This document shows, piece after piece, positions 25,421 through 34,248 of a stretch of DNA of 46,440 nt (within the stretch, counting starts at the first letter, position 1; the number at the start of each line of letters is the position of its first letter). The stretch is from assembly GCA_027682925.1 (NCBI GenBank), contig JAQCYU010000019.1, positions 1 through 46,440 of the forward strand, given 5' to 3'. The notes under the pieces are model-generated. The model was not told the DNA's origin, did no database searches, and saw nothing but the letters and a program-made list of their open reading frames with translations. The stretch is from Coriobacteriaceae bacterium AF45-21. Lineage in GTDB: Bacteria; Actinomycetota; Coriobacteriia; Coriobacteriales; Coriobacteriaceae. Position numbers and translations under genes: made by a program.

Positions 25421-26739
25421 GCGAGCTCCTCCTCGAAGTTGTCGATCAGGTTGTTGCCCAAGCGGACGACGGCGGCGCGGGTGCGCTCGTCGGTGGCGGA
25501 AAGCGCGGCGTCCTCCAGCTTGGCGCGGATGAACAGGTCCTCGGCGGCGTTTTGGTCAAGGCCGCGGCAGGCGAGGTAGAACAGCTGCTCGTCACGGACG
25601 TGACCGATGGTGGCGCCGTGGTTGCCGGCGACGTCGTCCTCGTCGCAGAGGATGACTGGAACAGTCTTGTTGTCGACGCCCTTGTTGGCCAGGAGCACCG
25701 TCTCGCGCTCGGTGCCGGTTGCACCCTTGCAGCCATGCACGAGGTCGATGGTGCCGCGGTAGACCTTCTTGGACGTGCCGGTCAGCACGCCGTTGGCGTC
25801 GATCTCGCACTCGGTCTTGCGACCGCGGTGGCGCAGCTCGTAGTTAAAGTCGCGCACCTGTTCGCGAGCGCCAGGTAATCGGTGTCGATCGTCACCTTGG
25901 CGGTGTCGCCCAACAGGTCGCCGGCAAGGCCGGTGGCGCTGGCACCGGCGCCCAGCACGGTGTGCTGCACGTTGACGCGCGCGCCCTCGTCCAGGAACAG
26001 GCCGGTGTCGTCGAGCGCGATCCAGCTGTCGTCGAGCGTCTGCGTGCAGGTCACGTTGACGGTGGCGTACTCGTGGGCGCACACGCGTAGCACGGAACCC
26101 ACGATGCCCTCGCCGGTAACGGGGGAGTCCAGGGCAATCTGCATGTCGAGCGTTGCCTGCGGACGGGCGACGACATCGATGGCGGCGATGGCCGCAGCCG
26201 CGTTGACGCCGCTTATGCGCACGGTAACCGTGGCGTGCTGGTAGGCGGGCACATCGATGACGATGCGTTTGGTGGCATGCTCAGCAAGGTAGGCATAGGC
26301 GGCCTCGCCCATGCCGGTCTCGAGGCCTCGGCGGGGGCGAGCTCTTCCTCGAGCTTAATGGCTCCGGCCTGGTAGACCGAGGTGGCGGGGGCGAGCTCTT
26401 CCTCGAGCTTAATGGCTCCGGCCTGGTAGACCGAGGTGGCGGGCACGTCGAGCTCGGTTTCGGGCGTGATGCGGGCGCGGTCGGCGGCGTCGCCGGGGCG
26501 GAGGCGCGGCGCTCGGGGAAGCGCTCGGCCATGGCGTCCATGGCGGTGTCGAAGGCGTCGGCGGCGCCGCGGAACCGCTCGTCCAGCCCCTCGACTTCAA
26601 CGGTCTCGGCGGGTGCGGCGGCAAGCTCGTTTGAAAGCTCGAGCTTGGTCTGGTTCATCTTGAGCCAGCCCCAAGTCCCCGCCGGCATCGCGTTGACCTG
26701 CTCGAGCGTGGTAGCAGCGGTGTTGGTTTCCTGTTTCAT
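25417..26739 (-). CDS. sufD: Fe-S assembly protein SufD, three frameshifts and one 54-bp duplication
   Basis: SufD pairs with SufB and SufC in the SufBCD scaffold. The start ATG 26739 overlaps the sufB stop (TAATG). The N terminus is MKQETNTAATTLEQVNAMPA then TWGWLKMNQT, typical of SufD (PTWEWLRMN). The C-terminal beta-helix part has GTIDLVHGCKGATG, CDEDDVAGNHGATIGHV and LFYLACRGLDQNAAEDL. The frame breaks near 26500, 26323 and 25866, each consistent with one lost base. An in-frame 54-bp duplication occupies 26330-26437. Correcting all of these gives about 423 residues, the usual SufD length. Three faults in one conserved gene point to sequence error rather than decay. Confidence 0.9.
26330..26437 (-). 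repeat. Perfect 54-bp tandem duplication in sufD
   Basis: Copies at 26330-26383 and 26384-26437 are identical and add 18 codons in frame (ATSVYQAGAIKLEEELAP twice). GGCGGG occurs both at the start of the unit and right after the second copy, a 6-bp microhomology. Confidence 0.95.
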
Positions 26740-28150
26740 TATCCGATCGCTCCTTCCATCTCGAGCTTGATCAAGTTGTTCATCTCGACGGCGTACTCAA
26801 GCGGCAGCTCCTTGGAGACCGGGTTGGCAAAGCCGTTGACGATCATGGTGCGGGCCTCTTCTTCCGAGATGCCGCGGCTCATCAGGTAGAACACCTTGTC
26901 GTCGCCGATGCGGCCGATGGTGGCCTCGTGGCCGATATCGACGTTCTTGGCGCGGACGTCCATGGCGGGGATGGTGTCGGAGCGGCTTTGGTCGTCGAGC
27001 ATGAGCGACTGGCAGCTCACGGTTGCCTTGGAACCCTCGGCCTTGGGCGTGGCCACGATAGAGCTACGGAAGGTCTGGATGCCGCCGCTCTTGGAGATGC
27101 CCTTGGTCTCGACCGTTGCGGACGTCTCGGGCGCGTTGAGCACGACCTTGCAGCCGGTGTCGAGGTTCTGGCCGGCGCCGGCAAAGGTGATGCCGGTAAA
27201 GCTCGAGCGGGCGCGGCGGCCGTTGAGCACGCTCATGGGGTAGAGGTAGCCCACGTGGCTGCCGAAGGAGCCGCTGATCCACTCGATGTCGCCGTCCTCG
27301 TCCACGCGCGCACGCTTGGTGTTGAGGTTGTACATGTTCTTGGACCAGTTTTCGATGGTCGAGTAGCGCAGGTGTGCGCGTTTGCCCACAAAGAGCTCCA
27401 CAGCGCCGGCGTGGAGGTTGGCAACGTTGTACTTGGGCGCGGAGCAACCCTCGATAAAGTGCAGGTCGGCATCGTCCTCGACGATGATGAGCGTGTGCTC
27501 AAACTGGCCGGCACCCTTGGCGTTGAGGCGGAAGTAGCTCTGCAGCGGGAAATCGAGCTTGGTGCCCTTGGGCACGTAGACAAACGAGCCGCCGGACCAT
27601 ACGGCGCCGTGCAGGGCCGCAAACTTGTGGTCGGTGGGCGGGATGAGTGTCATAAACTTCTCGTGGATGAGCGGTTCCCACTGCGGATCGTGCAGGGCTT
27701 CCTCAATACCGGAGTAGACGATGCCCATCTTGGACGCGGTGTCCTGCATGTTGTGGTAGACGAGCTCGGAGTCGTACTGCGCGCCGACACCCGCCAGGTA
27801 GCTACGCTCGGCCTCGGGGATGCCTAGGCGCTCAAAGGTGTTCTTGATGTCGTCGGGCACCGACTGCCAGTCGTGCTTTTGGTCGGTGTTGGGCTTGACG
27901 TAGGTGACGATGTTGTCCATGTCCAGGCCCTCGATGGAGGGCCCCACGTCGGATCCGGGAAGCGGTTGAAGATTTCGAGGGACTTTAAGCGCAGGTCGAG
28001 CATCCACTGCGGCTCGTCCTTTTTGGCGCTGATCTCGCGCACGATGTCGGGCGTGATGCCGGCGTCGAGGCGCTCGAATCCCTCCTCGCCATAGGTGAAG
28101 TCGTAGAGGCTGCGGTCGATGTCCGCGACCTCGGTGCGGTTCTTGGTCAT
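26739..28150 (-). CDS. sufB: Fe-S assembly scaffold SufB, one-base frameshift near 27942
   Basis: SufB is the core scaffold subunit of SufBCD, on which clusters are built. The N terminus reads MTKNRTEVADIDRSLYDFTY. The frame breaks at GGGCCC 27939-27944, where DPTWGPSIEGLDM is expected, and then runs clean to the end. The conserved parts include VWSGGSFVYVPKG, FIEGCSAPKY with the sulfur-accepting cysteine, HLRYSTIENWSKN, GSHVGYLYP, and GHEATIGRIGDDKVFYLMSR near the C terminus (in part). With the base restored it has 470 residues. It lies 12 bp after sufC and overlaps sufD by one base. Confidence 0.94.
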
Positions 28151-28162
28151 TGCGTCGCCCCT

Positions 28163-28962
28163 TTACGCCTGCTGCTCGGCAGCGGCGGCCTCGGCCTGGG
28201 CGCGCTGCTCGGCGGCCTCGCGCTCGAAGGTCTCAAAACCGTTCTTGTCGATCCAGGGGATGAGCGAGGCGTCGTCCTCGCGCACGATGTGGCCCTTGAC
28301 CATAACGTGGACGCGGTCGACATCCAGGTGCTCCAAGATGCGCGTGTTGTGTGTGATGATGAGCATGGAGCCGTCGCAGCTCTTGCGGTAGGCGTCCATG
28401 CCGTGGCTGACGGTGGACAGGGCGTCGACGTCTAGGCCCGAGTCGGTCTCGTCGAGGATGGCGAGCTTGGGCTGCAGCAACAGGAGCTGGAGCATCTCGA
28501 CCTTCTTCTTCTCGCCGCCCGAGAAGCCCACGCCCAGCTCGCGGTTGAGGTAGGCGGTATCCATGTTGAGCTCTGCCGCGAGCTCCTTGACGCGACGGCG
28601 GAACTCCTTGCCCTTCATCTCCAGGCCGGGGCGGCCGGCGATGCTGGCGCGCAAAAAGCTCGACAGCGGCACGCCCGGAATCTCGACCGGGGCCTGGAAG
28701 CTCAGGAACAGGCCGGCGCGCGAGCGCTTGTCGGTGGTGAGTTCAGTGATGTCCTGGCCGTCAAAGACGATGCGGCCGTCGTTGACCGTGTAAACGGGGT
28801 CGCCCATGACCAGGTGGCCGAGGGTGGACTTGCCGGCGCCGTTGGGTCCCATCAGACGTGGGTCTCGCCGGCGGCGACGTTGAGGTTGACGTTGTGGAGG
28901 ATGGTCTTCTCGTCCACGGAGGCGGTCAGACCTTCGATGGAAAGCAGCGAATTTGCGCTCAT
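28163..28962 (-). CDS. sufC: Fe-S assembly ATPase SufC, one-base frameshift near 28855
   Basis: SufC is the ABC-type ATPase of the SufBCD complex. The gene starts at ATG 28962 (MSANSLLSIEGLTASVDEK) after GAGAGGGACAGC. One base is missing at about 28852-28856, making an apparent TGA directly before the Walker A motif; the expected reading is GETHVLMGPNGAGKST. After that the ABC signature FSGGEKKKVEML, Walker B LAILDETDSGLDVDAL and the H-loop IITHNTRIL are all normal. With one base restored the protein has 266 residues. It is the first gene of the SUF operon; the C terminus is an Ala/Glu/Gln-rich tail. Confidence 0.94.
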
Positions 28963-29026
28963 GCTGTCCCTCTCTGTATATGGTGTACTCATAGGTGTAC
29001 TAAACCCTAGGAATCTTCTCGGAATA

Positions 29027-29054
29027 AAGTTACTATGGGTTCGGCGTTAGTCAA
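29027..29054 (-). promoter_or_regulatory. Probable SUF operon promoter
   Basis: On the minus strand TTGACT (29054-29049), a 16-bp spacer and TAACTT (29032-29027) lie 65 bp before the sufC start. The candidate IscR-type site ends 5 bp upstream of the -35. Confidence 0.5.
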
Positions 29055-29058
29055 GGGA

Positions 29059-29083
29059 AAACCCGACTAATCCACTCGACTTT
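29059..29083. promoter_or_regulatory. Candidate IscR type 1 operator between suf and rrf2
   Basis: Compared with the E. coli IscR type 1 consensus (ATASYYGACTRWWW then YAGTCRRSTAT), the 25-bp sequence, with half-sites CCCGACTAA and CACTCGAC, agrees at 21 of 25 positions by my count. It lies between the divergent SUF operon and the Rrf2 gene, next to the suf -35. Confidence 0.5.
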
Positions 29084-29104
29084 TTAGATGTGGGACATAA
29101 TAAT

Positions 29105-29151
29105 CAGGCTTGTTTGCCCCGCGTGCATAAGATTTGGGACAAACAAGCCTG
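29105..29151 (+). promoter_or_regulatory. Leader hairpin upstream of the Rrf2 gene
   Basis: CAGGCTTGTTTG (29105-29116) and CAAACAAGCCTG (29140-29151) are perfect reverse complements around 23 nt. CATAAT at 29096-29101 could be a -10 box, which would place the hairpin at the very 5' end of the rrf2 transcript. It could protect the RNA, attenuate transcription or bind a dimeric protein. Confidence 0.45.
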
Positions 29152-29184
29152 GTATTTTGTCTCGGCTACGATGAGAGGGTAGGT

Positions 29185-29616
29185 ATGCTCATTTCTTCTA
29201 AGGGCCGCTATGCCCTCCGTCTGATGATCTATATCGCAGCGCTTGGTGACGCCGAGGGCAAGATTGCCCTTCGCGAGGTCGCTGACCGCGAGCATATTTC
29301 ACAAAAGTATTTGGAGCAGCTGGTTCGTCCGCTCATGAAGGCGGGCCTGCTTAGGAGCGTGCGCGGTAAGGGCGGCGGCTACATGATGGCGAAGGACCCG
29401 GCCGAGGTGCGCGCCGGCGACATCCTGCGTGCCGTCGAGGGCAGCACGGCTCCGGTGGCGTGCGATGGCATCGACAACAGCTGCACCCGCAGCGATTTGT
29501 GCTCGACCGTCAAGTTCTGGCGCGGTTTGGACGACGTGATCGAAAAGTACGTCGACGGCGTGACGTTGGCCGACCTGGCCGCCGTCCCCGAAATCAACTT
29601 TGACATTAAGCTGTAG
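29185..29616 (+). CDS. Rrf2-family, IscR-like Fe-S-sensing repressor
   Basis: The 143-residue protein starts at ATG 29185, after GAGAGGGTAGGT, as MLISSKGRYALRLMIYIA, the usual Rrf2 opening. The winged helix includes EHISQKYLEQLVRPLMKAGL and the wing RGKGGGYMMAKDP. The cluster-binding loop has three cysteines, Cys93, Cys100 and Cys106 (C-x6-C-x5-C), close to the C-x5-C-x5-C of IscR, so it probably binds a [2Fe-2S] cluster. It is divergent from the SUF operon and is the obvious candidate to repress it when clusters are plentiful. It is followed by a nucleotidyltransferase gene 8 bp downstream. Confidence 0.88.
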   Translation: MLISSKGRYALRLMIYIAALGDAEGKIALREVADREHISQKYLEQLVRPLMKAGLLRSVRGKGGGYMMAKDPAEVRAGDILRAVEGSTAPVACDGIDNSCTRSDLCSTVKFWRGLDDVIEKYVDGVTLADLAAVPEINFDIKL

Positions 29617-29624
29617 GGGTGCAA

Positions 29625-29912
29625 ATGGCATCTCTCGACAAGGTGTACAAGCAAATCGAAGTTTTTGCTCGGGAATGTGACGCCGAGAAGGTCGTGTTGT
29701 TTGGTTCTCGTGCTCGAGGCGACAACTTGCCCAAGAGCGATATTGACATCGCCGTAGCAGGTTGCCGGGATTTCGGCCGTTTCTCATATTTGATCGAGGA
29801 ACATCTTGATACTCTTTTAGATGTAGATGTCGTCAATCTCGACGAGTCCCTCTCGCAGCAATTGCTCGATGAGATTGCCAGGGATGGTGTGATTCTGTAT
29901 GAAAAAATATGA
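29625..29912 (+). CDS. MNT-type nucleotidyltransferase antitoxin
   Basis: The 95-residue protein has the minimal nucleotidyltransferase motif: LFGSRARGD at residues 25-33 and SDIDIAV with catalytic Asp39 and Asp41. I chose ATG 29625 because GGGG lies six bases upstream; a GTG two codons earlier is possible. In MNT/HEPN pairs this protein neutralises the HEPN toxin, in studied cases by adding AMP to the tyrosine of the toxin motif. The stop overlaps the start of the HepT gene by 14 bp, the usual arrangement of such pairs. It is 8 bp from the Rrf2 gene and may share its transcript. Confidence 0.85.
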   Translation: MASLDKVYKQIEVFARECDAEKVVLFGSRARGDNLPKSDIDIAVAGCRDFGRFSYLIEEHLDTLLDVDVVNLDESLSQQLLDEIARDGVILYEKI

Positions 29913-30318
29913 GAACTTTGTTAGCGCCTTGGCGAATCTTGAGGATGCGCCCAATCAGGATCTCAACAATGATTTTGTTCAGAGTGGATTGATTAATAAG
30001 TTCAATCTTCAATTTGAACTGAGCTGGAAGCTCCTTAAGCGTCTGCTCGAGTATGAGGGCGCCACGCTTGCCGCGTCGGGGTCTCCTCGTTCCATCTTGA
30101 AGGAGTCGTACCGATTCTACGACTTTATTGATGAGGCGGCCTGGCTAGACATGCTCAGAGACCGCAATACGAACGTCCATATCTACGACAACAAGCTCGC
30201 TCAAGATTTGATTCAGCGCATCTTGAACGTCTATATCCCCGCTTTCTGTCAGTTGAGGGACGGGCTGATGGAGCGATACGGCGAGCTTCTGATGGCGCCC
30301 GACGACCAGTTTGTTTAA
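29899..30318 (+). CDS. HepT-type HEPN ribonuclease toxin
   Basis: The 139-residue all-helical protein belongs to the HI0074-like substrate-binding/HEPN family. It contains the exact HepT motif R-x4-H-x-Y as Arg89-NTNV-His94-Ile-Tyr96, the RNase active site and, at Tyr96, the residue that partner MNT proteins AMPylate in known pairs. The N-terminal NKFNLQFELSWKLLKRLLE is a typical helix of the family. It overlaps the MNT gene. Alone it would be expected to cut RNA and slow growth. Functions in stress or phage response are inferred from relatives. Confidence 0.85.
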   Translation: MKKYENFVSALANLEDAPNQDLNNDFVQSGLINKFNLQFELSWKLLKRLLEYEGATLAASGSPRSILKESYRFYDFIDEAAWLDMLRDRNTNVHIYDNKLAQDLIQRILNVYIPAFCQLRDGLMERYGELLMAPDDQFV

Positions 30319-30446
30319 TTCCTTAAGATTTCGCGGAGGGTTGTTGCCGTTTATCGAGGGGTTGTTGTGCAACAACGGGCGAGCTGCAATACTTATTTTT
30401 ATCTTTGCAAACTGAACTTTAACTACACCAATGCAGGGAGGATCTT

Positions 30447-32225
30447 ATGCAGCCCAAGCATTCTGCGATTGTCGCGGGTCTGACGCTGGCGCTTTCGTTT
30501 GGCGCCGTTTCCGCGCCGGCACCCGCCGCTGCCGAGGAGCCCACGCCGGGCGTTGCCTCGGATGCCACCGATATCGATAAGGGCCTTTACACCCAACAGT
30601 CCTTCTCGGGCGTGCTGAGGTCGGTCCAGGGCGTTTCGTTTGTCAACGTGACTCCCGAGATGAAGTACTTCACCAAATATGAGAGCCATGGCAACTATAA
30701 CCAGGGCTTTTCGTATGGTGACGGCTACAACGCGCTGGGTTATTACCAGTTCGACCGTCGTTGGTCGCTCATCCCGTTTATGAAGCAGGCCTACAACTAC
30801 AACCCCGAAAAATACTGCATGCTTAAGGATGCGATTGATCACGGCAGCGAGATTTCCAACACGAGCAATGCCATGTACGAGAACGACCAGCTCACCGAGT
30901 TGGGCCGTATCGCTCAGGATGCCTTCCAAGGTGCGTACAACACCGATCCTGCTGAGTTTTCGGCTCTGCAGGATGCGTATGCGTACAACTCGTACTATGC
31001 GGTGACCGAGGCGTGGCTCAAGAGCGGCCTGGGTATTGATATTTCGGGCCGCGCCGATTGCGTCAAGGGCATGGTGTGGAGCATTACCAACATGTGCGGC
31101 ACTGGTGGCTGCAGGGACTTTTTCCGCTGGGCGAATCTTTCCAACGATATGTCCGACCGCGAATTTGTGACGGCGCTTTCCAACAGTGTGGTCAATAACG
31201 TGGCGACCAAGTATGCAAGCCAGCCCCAGTACCACGAGGGCTGGAAGAACCGCTACCGCAACGAGCTAAAGGACTGCTTGGTTTATATCGCTGAGGACGA
31301 GGCAGCCGCTGCGACGCCCGTGCAGCCCGAGCCTACGCCGGCGCCCTCGCCGACACCTGATTCGAATGACGACTCGAGTGACGATGCCAACGATGACAGG
31401 ATGGATGCGCCCTCGACCGATGCTGACGGTAATGGCTTTGCTGGTGGCACTACCAACGACGGCTCTACCTCGAACGGCTCCGATTCGAACGGCTCTGCTG
31501 CGGGTGATTCGTCTTCAAGCTCTGCCGGCAATACGGACAGCGACGCTTCTGGTTCGACCGGTGCTGGTACCTCTAACTCATCCACCGGCTCGAGCGATTC
31601 GTCCGCTGACACCGGCTCTAACAACGGCTCTGGCTCTGATGCAACACCTGATTCCGATGCTTCCAAGGACGACTCGAATAAGGCGCCGGACGCTCCCGTT
31701 GCTTCGCCGGACAAGAAGCCTTCTTTCTCCGTGCAGCTTGGTTCTACGCTGGGCTCTTCGCTGATGGCTGGTGTCAATAACGGCTCGACCCAGAACAAGG
31801 ACAACTCTGATCAGGTTTCCACGGAAAAGACCGAGGCCGCAAAGGGCGACTCCAAGGGCAAGGCTTCCGAGAAGGCTGAATCCGATAAGGGTCCTAGCTC
31901 TGATGAGAAGGGCGACAAGTCCGGTCAGAAGAAGGACGAGAGCAAGACCGAGGGCGAAAAGAAACAGTCCGAAGACGACGACAAGAGCGGTGCTGACAAC
32001 CAGGTCCAGGAGCAAAATGACTCCAAAACGGTGACCACTACAACCACGACGACTACAACGACCAAGTCATCTGACGGTAACATGCCCAAGACGGGCGACC
32101 TTATCGTTATGGCGAGCCTTGCCAGTGCAAGCTTGGCCACACTGGGCGCTACGTCTATCGTAAGTGGTAAGCATAAGCTCGATCAGCAGAAGAAAGCTTC
32201 TGGGGAGGACGGCTCGGAGGAGTAG
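30447..32225 (+). CDS. Secreted, sortase-anchored protein with a lysozyme-like N-terminal domain
   Basis: The 592-residue protein starts at ATG 30447 after AGGGAGGATCTT. A signal peptide covers about residues 1-29 (ends APAAAEE). Residues of about 50-280 form a globular domain with KYESHGNYNQGF and NALGYYQFDRRW; the Glu followed by a Gly-Tyr-Tyr-Gln-Phe block resembles the lysozyme/transglycosylase fold, so it may cut peptidoglycan. Residues of about 290-430 are a Ser/Asp/Gly/Asn-rich stalk, then a Lys/Glu/Asp-rich stretch and a Thr run. At about residue 544 stands the sorting signal MPKTGD, followed by a hydrophobic helix and a basic tail (SGKHKLDQQKK). It is probably fixed to the wall by a sortase that accepts M at the first position. 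Confidence 0.75.
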   Translation: MQPKHSAIVAGLTLALSFGAVSAPAPAAAEEPTPGVASDATDIDKGLYTQQSFSGVLRSVQGVSFVNVTPEMKYFTKYESHGNYNQGFSYGDGYNALGYYQFDRRWSLIPFMKQAYNYNPEKYCMLKDAIDHGSEISNTSNAMYENDQLTELGRIAQDAFQGAYNTDPAEFSALQDAYAYNSYYAVTEAWLKSGLGIDISGRADCVKGMVWSITNMCGTGGCRDFFRWANLSNDMSDREFVTALSNSVVNNVATKYASQPQYHEGWKNRYRNELKDCLVYIAEDEAAAATPVQPEPTPAPSPTPDSNDDSSDDANDDRMDAPSTDADGNGFAGGTTNDGSTSNGSDSNGSAAGDSSSSSAGNTDSDASGSTGAGTSNSSTGSSDSSADTGSNNGSGSDATPDSDASKDDSNKAPDAPVASPDKKPSFSVQLGSTLGSSLMAGVNNGSTQNKDNSDQVSTEKTEAAKGDSKGKASEKAESDKGPSSDEKGDKSGQKKDESKTEGEKKQSEDDDKSGADNQVQEQNDSKTVTTTTTTTTTTKSSDGNMPKTGDLIVMASLASASLATLGATSIVSGKHKLDQQKKASGEDGSEE

Positions 32226-32258
32226 CCTCTTGGTTGCTAGATAACTAAAGAGTTGGGA

Positions 32259-32293
32259 CGGGGTCCGGTGCGAATGCATCGGGCCCCGTTTTG
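32259..32293 (+). terminator. Terminator after the wall-anchored protein gene
   Basis: ACGGGGTCCGGTGC pairs imperfectly with GCATCGGGCCCCGT around GAAT and is followed by TTTTGTTG. Confidence 0.7.
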
Positions 32294-32427
32294 TTGTGCA
32301 ACGATTAGTTATGCCCCCTCACACCTCTTGTTGCTACCGTTGCCCGATATGTTCGCGCGGCGTCGTCGGTACGCGCGAGGCGGTCATTACAATTGGCATT
32401 GTGTTGCGATTTAGGGGGAACGTTTTG

Positions 32428-34224
32428 GTGCCTGAACAGGCGAATAATGGTTGTGATGCCGGCTTTGGCGTGCGCTTGATCGGCTGTGCCGACGATGCGG
32501 TTTTGCCCATTGGCATGCACGACTATGCGGAGGCCCTTGGTTGCTGCATGTTGGTTGACAAGACCATGTTTATTGCCGATGTGTTGGATTGCGACGCGTC
32601 CGTTGTGGTGTGCTGTCGACCCGAGGGTTTTGGCAAGAGCATGAACTTGTCGATGCTCAGGGCTTTTCTGGAGCGTCCGGCGGTCAGTCGCGCTGGTCAG
32701 CGTTTGTTTGCCGATGCTCAGATTTGGGATGCGGACGGCGGGCGCTATCGGGATGAGTACGCTTGCTATCCGGTGATATCGCTGGACTTTTCTGGCGCTG
32801 CGAGGCGTGGCGCCGCTATTGCCGACGTCGTGCGCGATGCTCTTTCGGGCGAGTGCGCTCGTCTGCTGGCGCTTTTGGAGGCTCCGGATTTAGCTCGAGA
32901 CAAGGTGCGTCACATCGAACGCGTTGCGCGTGGCGCGGCGAGCGAGGATGAGGTCGCCTCGGTGCTTGGCGTGCTCATAGAGCTGCTGGAGATTGCCTGC
33001 GATGAGCAGGTTGTATTGCTCGTTGATGGGTACGATGCGGCGTGGTCTCGCCGTGCGAGCGCGAGGGACGCTTCCGACGCCGATCCGGCAGAACTACTTG
33101 ACCGTGCGCTGTTTGACGCCATTGCCACTGCGCGCGATTCGTTGCGGCTGACGTGTCTGATGGGGGAGTATCCCGGCCCTGCCGAAGCGGCGCTTTCTTT
33201 GCAGGGCTGCTCGTATTGTCTGTCGACGCCACTTTCGACGTGGTGTGACCGTTGTTTCGGCTTTTCGGATGCCGAGGTCCAGGCTCTGTTGAATCATGCT
33301 GGGCGCGAGGTATACCTGGATGATGCGCGTGAATGGCTCGAGGGATATCGGTTTGGTAGGGCCTATTGCTCGAGTCCAGCGCGTGTGATCGGTTTTCTGG
33401 ACCGAGGCTGCACGGCGCCCGTGCGTGCCGATCTGTATGGGTATGCGGATTGCCTGAGTAGGGTAGTTAGTGACTGGAATCTCGACCGCTTTTCGGTCTT
33501 GTTTGATTTGCTCGAGGCCCATGGATGCGTTGGGGTCCCGCTTTGTTTGGGCGCTGCGGGGCTAGAGGCCTCGCCTGATGATGGCTTGTGGACGGCGCTG
33601 TATCTGTCAGGTTTCCTGACGACAGATATGACTGAGGAGCCAGAGTATGGCGATCGCCTCTGTGCTTTGCGATTGCCCAATAACGAGCTTCGCCAGGCCT
33701 TGCGTCTAGTGATTATTGAGTGGTTTGAGTGCGCTGCAGAAGACATTCGAGACGTCGATGCGTTTCGCGACGGGCTGTGCCATGGGAACGAGGATACCGT
33801 GAGGCGGGCGCTAAGCCGCATCTTGGGAGATGCGGGAATCGGTGTGACCGACCCAGATACACCGCTGCCATATCACCTACTCTTGCAAGGACTCTGCTTT
33901 GGATTGCCGGGCTATGCCAATCCTGCTTCGAGGCGAAAGTGTGGCGCGGATCGCCGGGACATCCAGGTTTTTCCTACGGGCGCCGTGTTCGACATAGCCG
34001 ATACGATCGGTATGCTCGATGAACGTCCGCTGATAACGATCAACATGATGTATGACCCCGGTGTGGATGCGCTGGGCCTGGAATTGCTGGCCGTGCAGGC
34101 GCTGCTCGACATAGAGCGCGACGGCATCGACGAAATCCGTGTGCCGCGACCCGGCGTTGGCCGCGTGCGCTGGGGGTTCGGGTTTGATGGACGGCATGTG
34201 GCTACGGTGTGCCAGCGGCTTTAA
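32428..34224 (+). CDS. AAA-ATPase-like protein with PD-(D/E)XK-type C-terminal region, nuclease motif apparently lost
   Basis: I chose GTG 32428, preceded by AGGGGGAAC; the frame is open further up without a good ribosome binding site. The 598-residue protein opens the family pattern at VLPIGMHDYAE and LVDKTMFIADVL. Next comes the P-loop block RPEGFGKSMNLSMLRAFLE at about residue 64, the hallmark of the AAA-ATPase-like/DUF1703 family common in gut bacteria, and VVLLVDGYDAAW as Walker B. The C-terminal region aligns with the PD-(D/E)XK domain (DIQVFPTGAVFDIADT, then GFGFDGRHVATVC), but the expected E-x-K strand reads ITINMMYD. Function of the family is not established. Confidence 0.75.
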   Translation: MPEQANNGCDAGFGVRLIGCADDAVLPIGMHDYAEALGCCMLVDKTMFIADVLDCDASVVVCCRPEGFGKSMNLSMLRAFLERPAVSRAGQRLFADAQIWDADGGRYRDEYACYPVISLDFSGAARRGAAIADVVRDALSGECARLLALLEAPDLARDKVRHIERVARGAASEDEVASVLGVLIELLEIACDEQVVLLVDGYDAAWSRRASARDASDADPAELLDRALFDAIATARDSLRLTCLMGEYPGPAEAALSLQGCSYCLSTPLSTWCDRCFGFSDAEVQALLNHAGREVYLDDAREWLEGYRFGRAYCSSPARVIGFLDRGCTAPVRADLYGYADCLSRVVSDWNLDRFSVLFDLLEAHGCVGVPLCLGAAGLEASPDDGLWTALYLSGFLTTDMTEEPEYGDRLCALRLPNNELRQALRLVIIEWFECAAEDIRDVDAFRDGLCHGNEDTVRRALSRILGDAGIGVTDPDTPLPYHLLLQGLCFGLPGYANPASRRKCGADRRDIQVFPTGAVFDIADTIGMLDERPLITINMMYDPGVDALGLELLAVQALLDIERDGIDEIRVPRPGVGRVRWGFGFDGRHVATVCQRL

Positions 34225-34248
34225 GCGCCGAGGTGTTTCCGGCTTCCG

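Noticed and set aside
26330..26437. CRISPR-like repeat
   Set aside because: Two adjacent 54-bp copies without spacers inside sufD; it is a coding tandem duplication. No CRISPR array was seen anywhere in the window.
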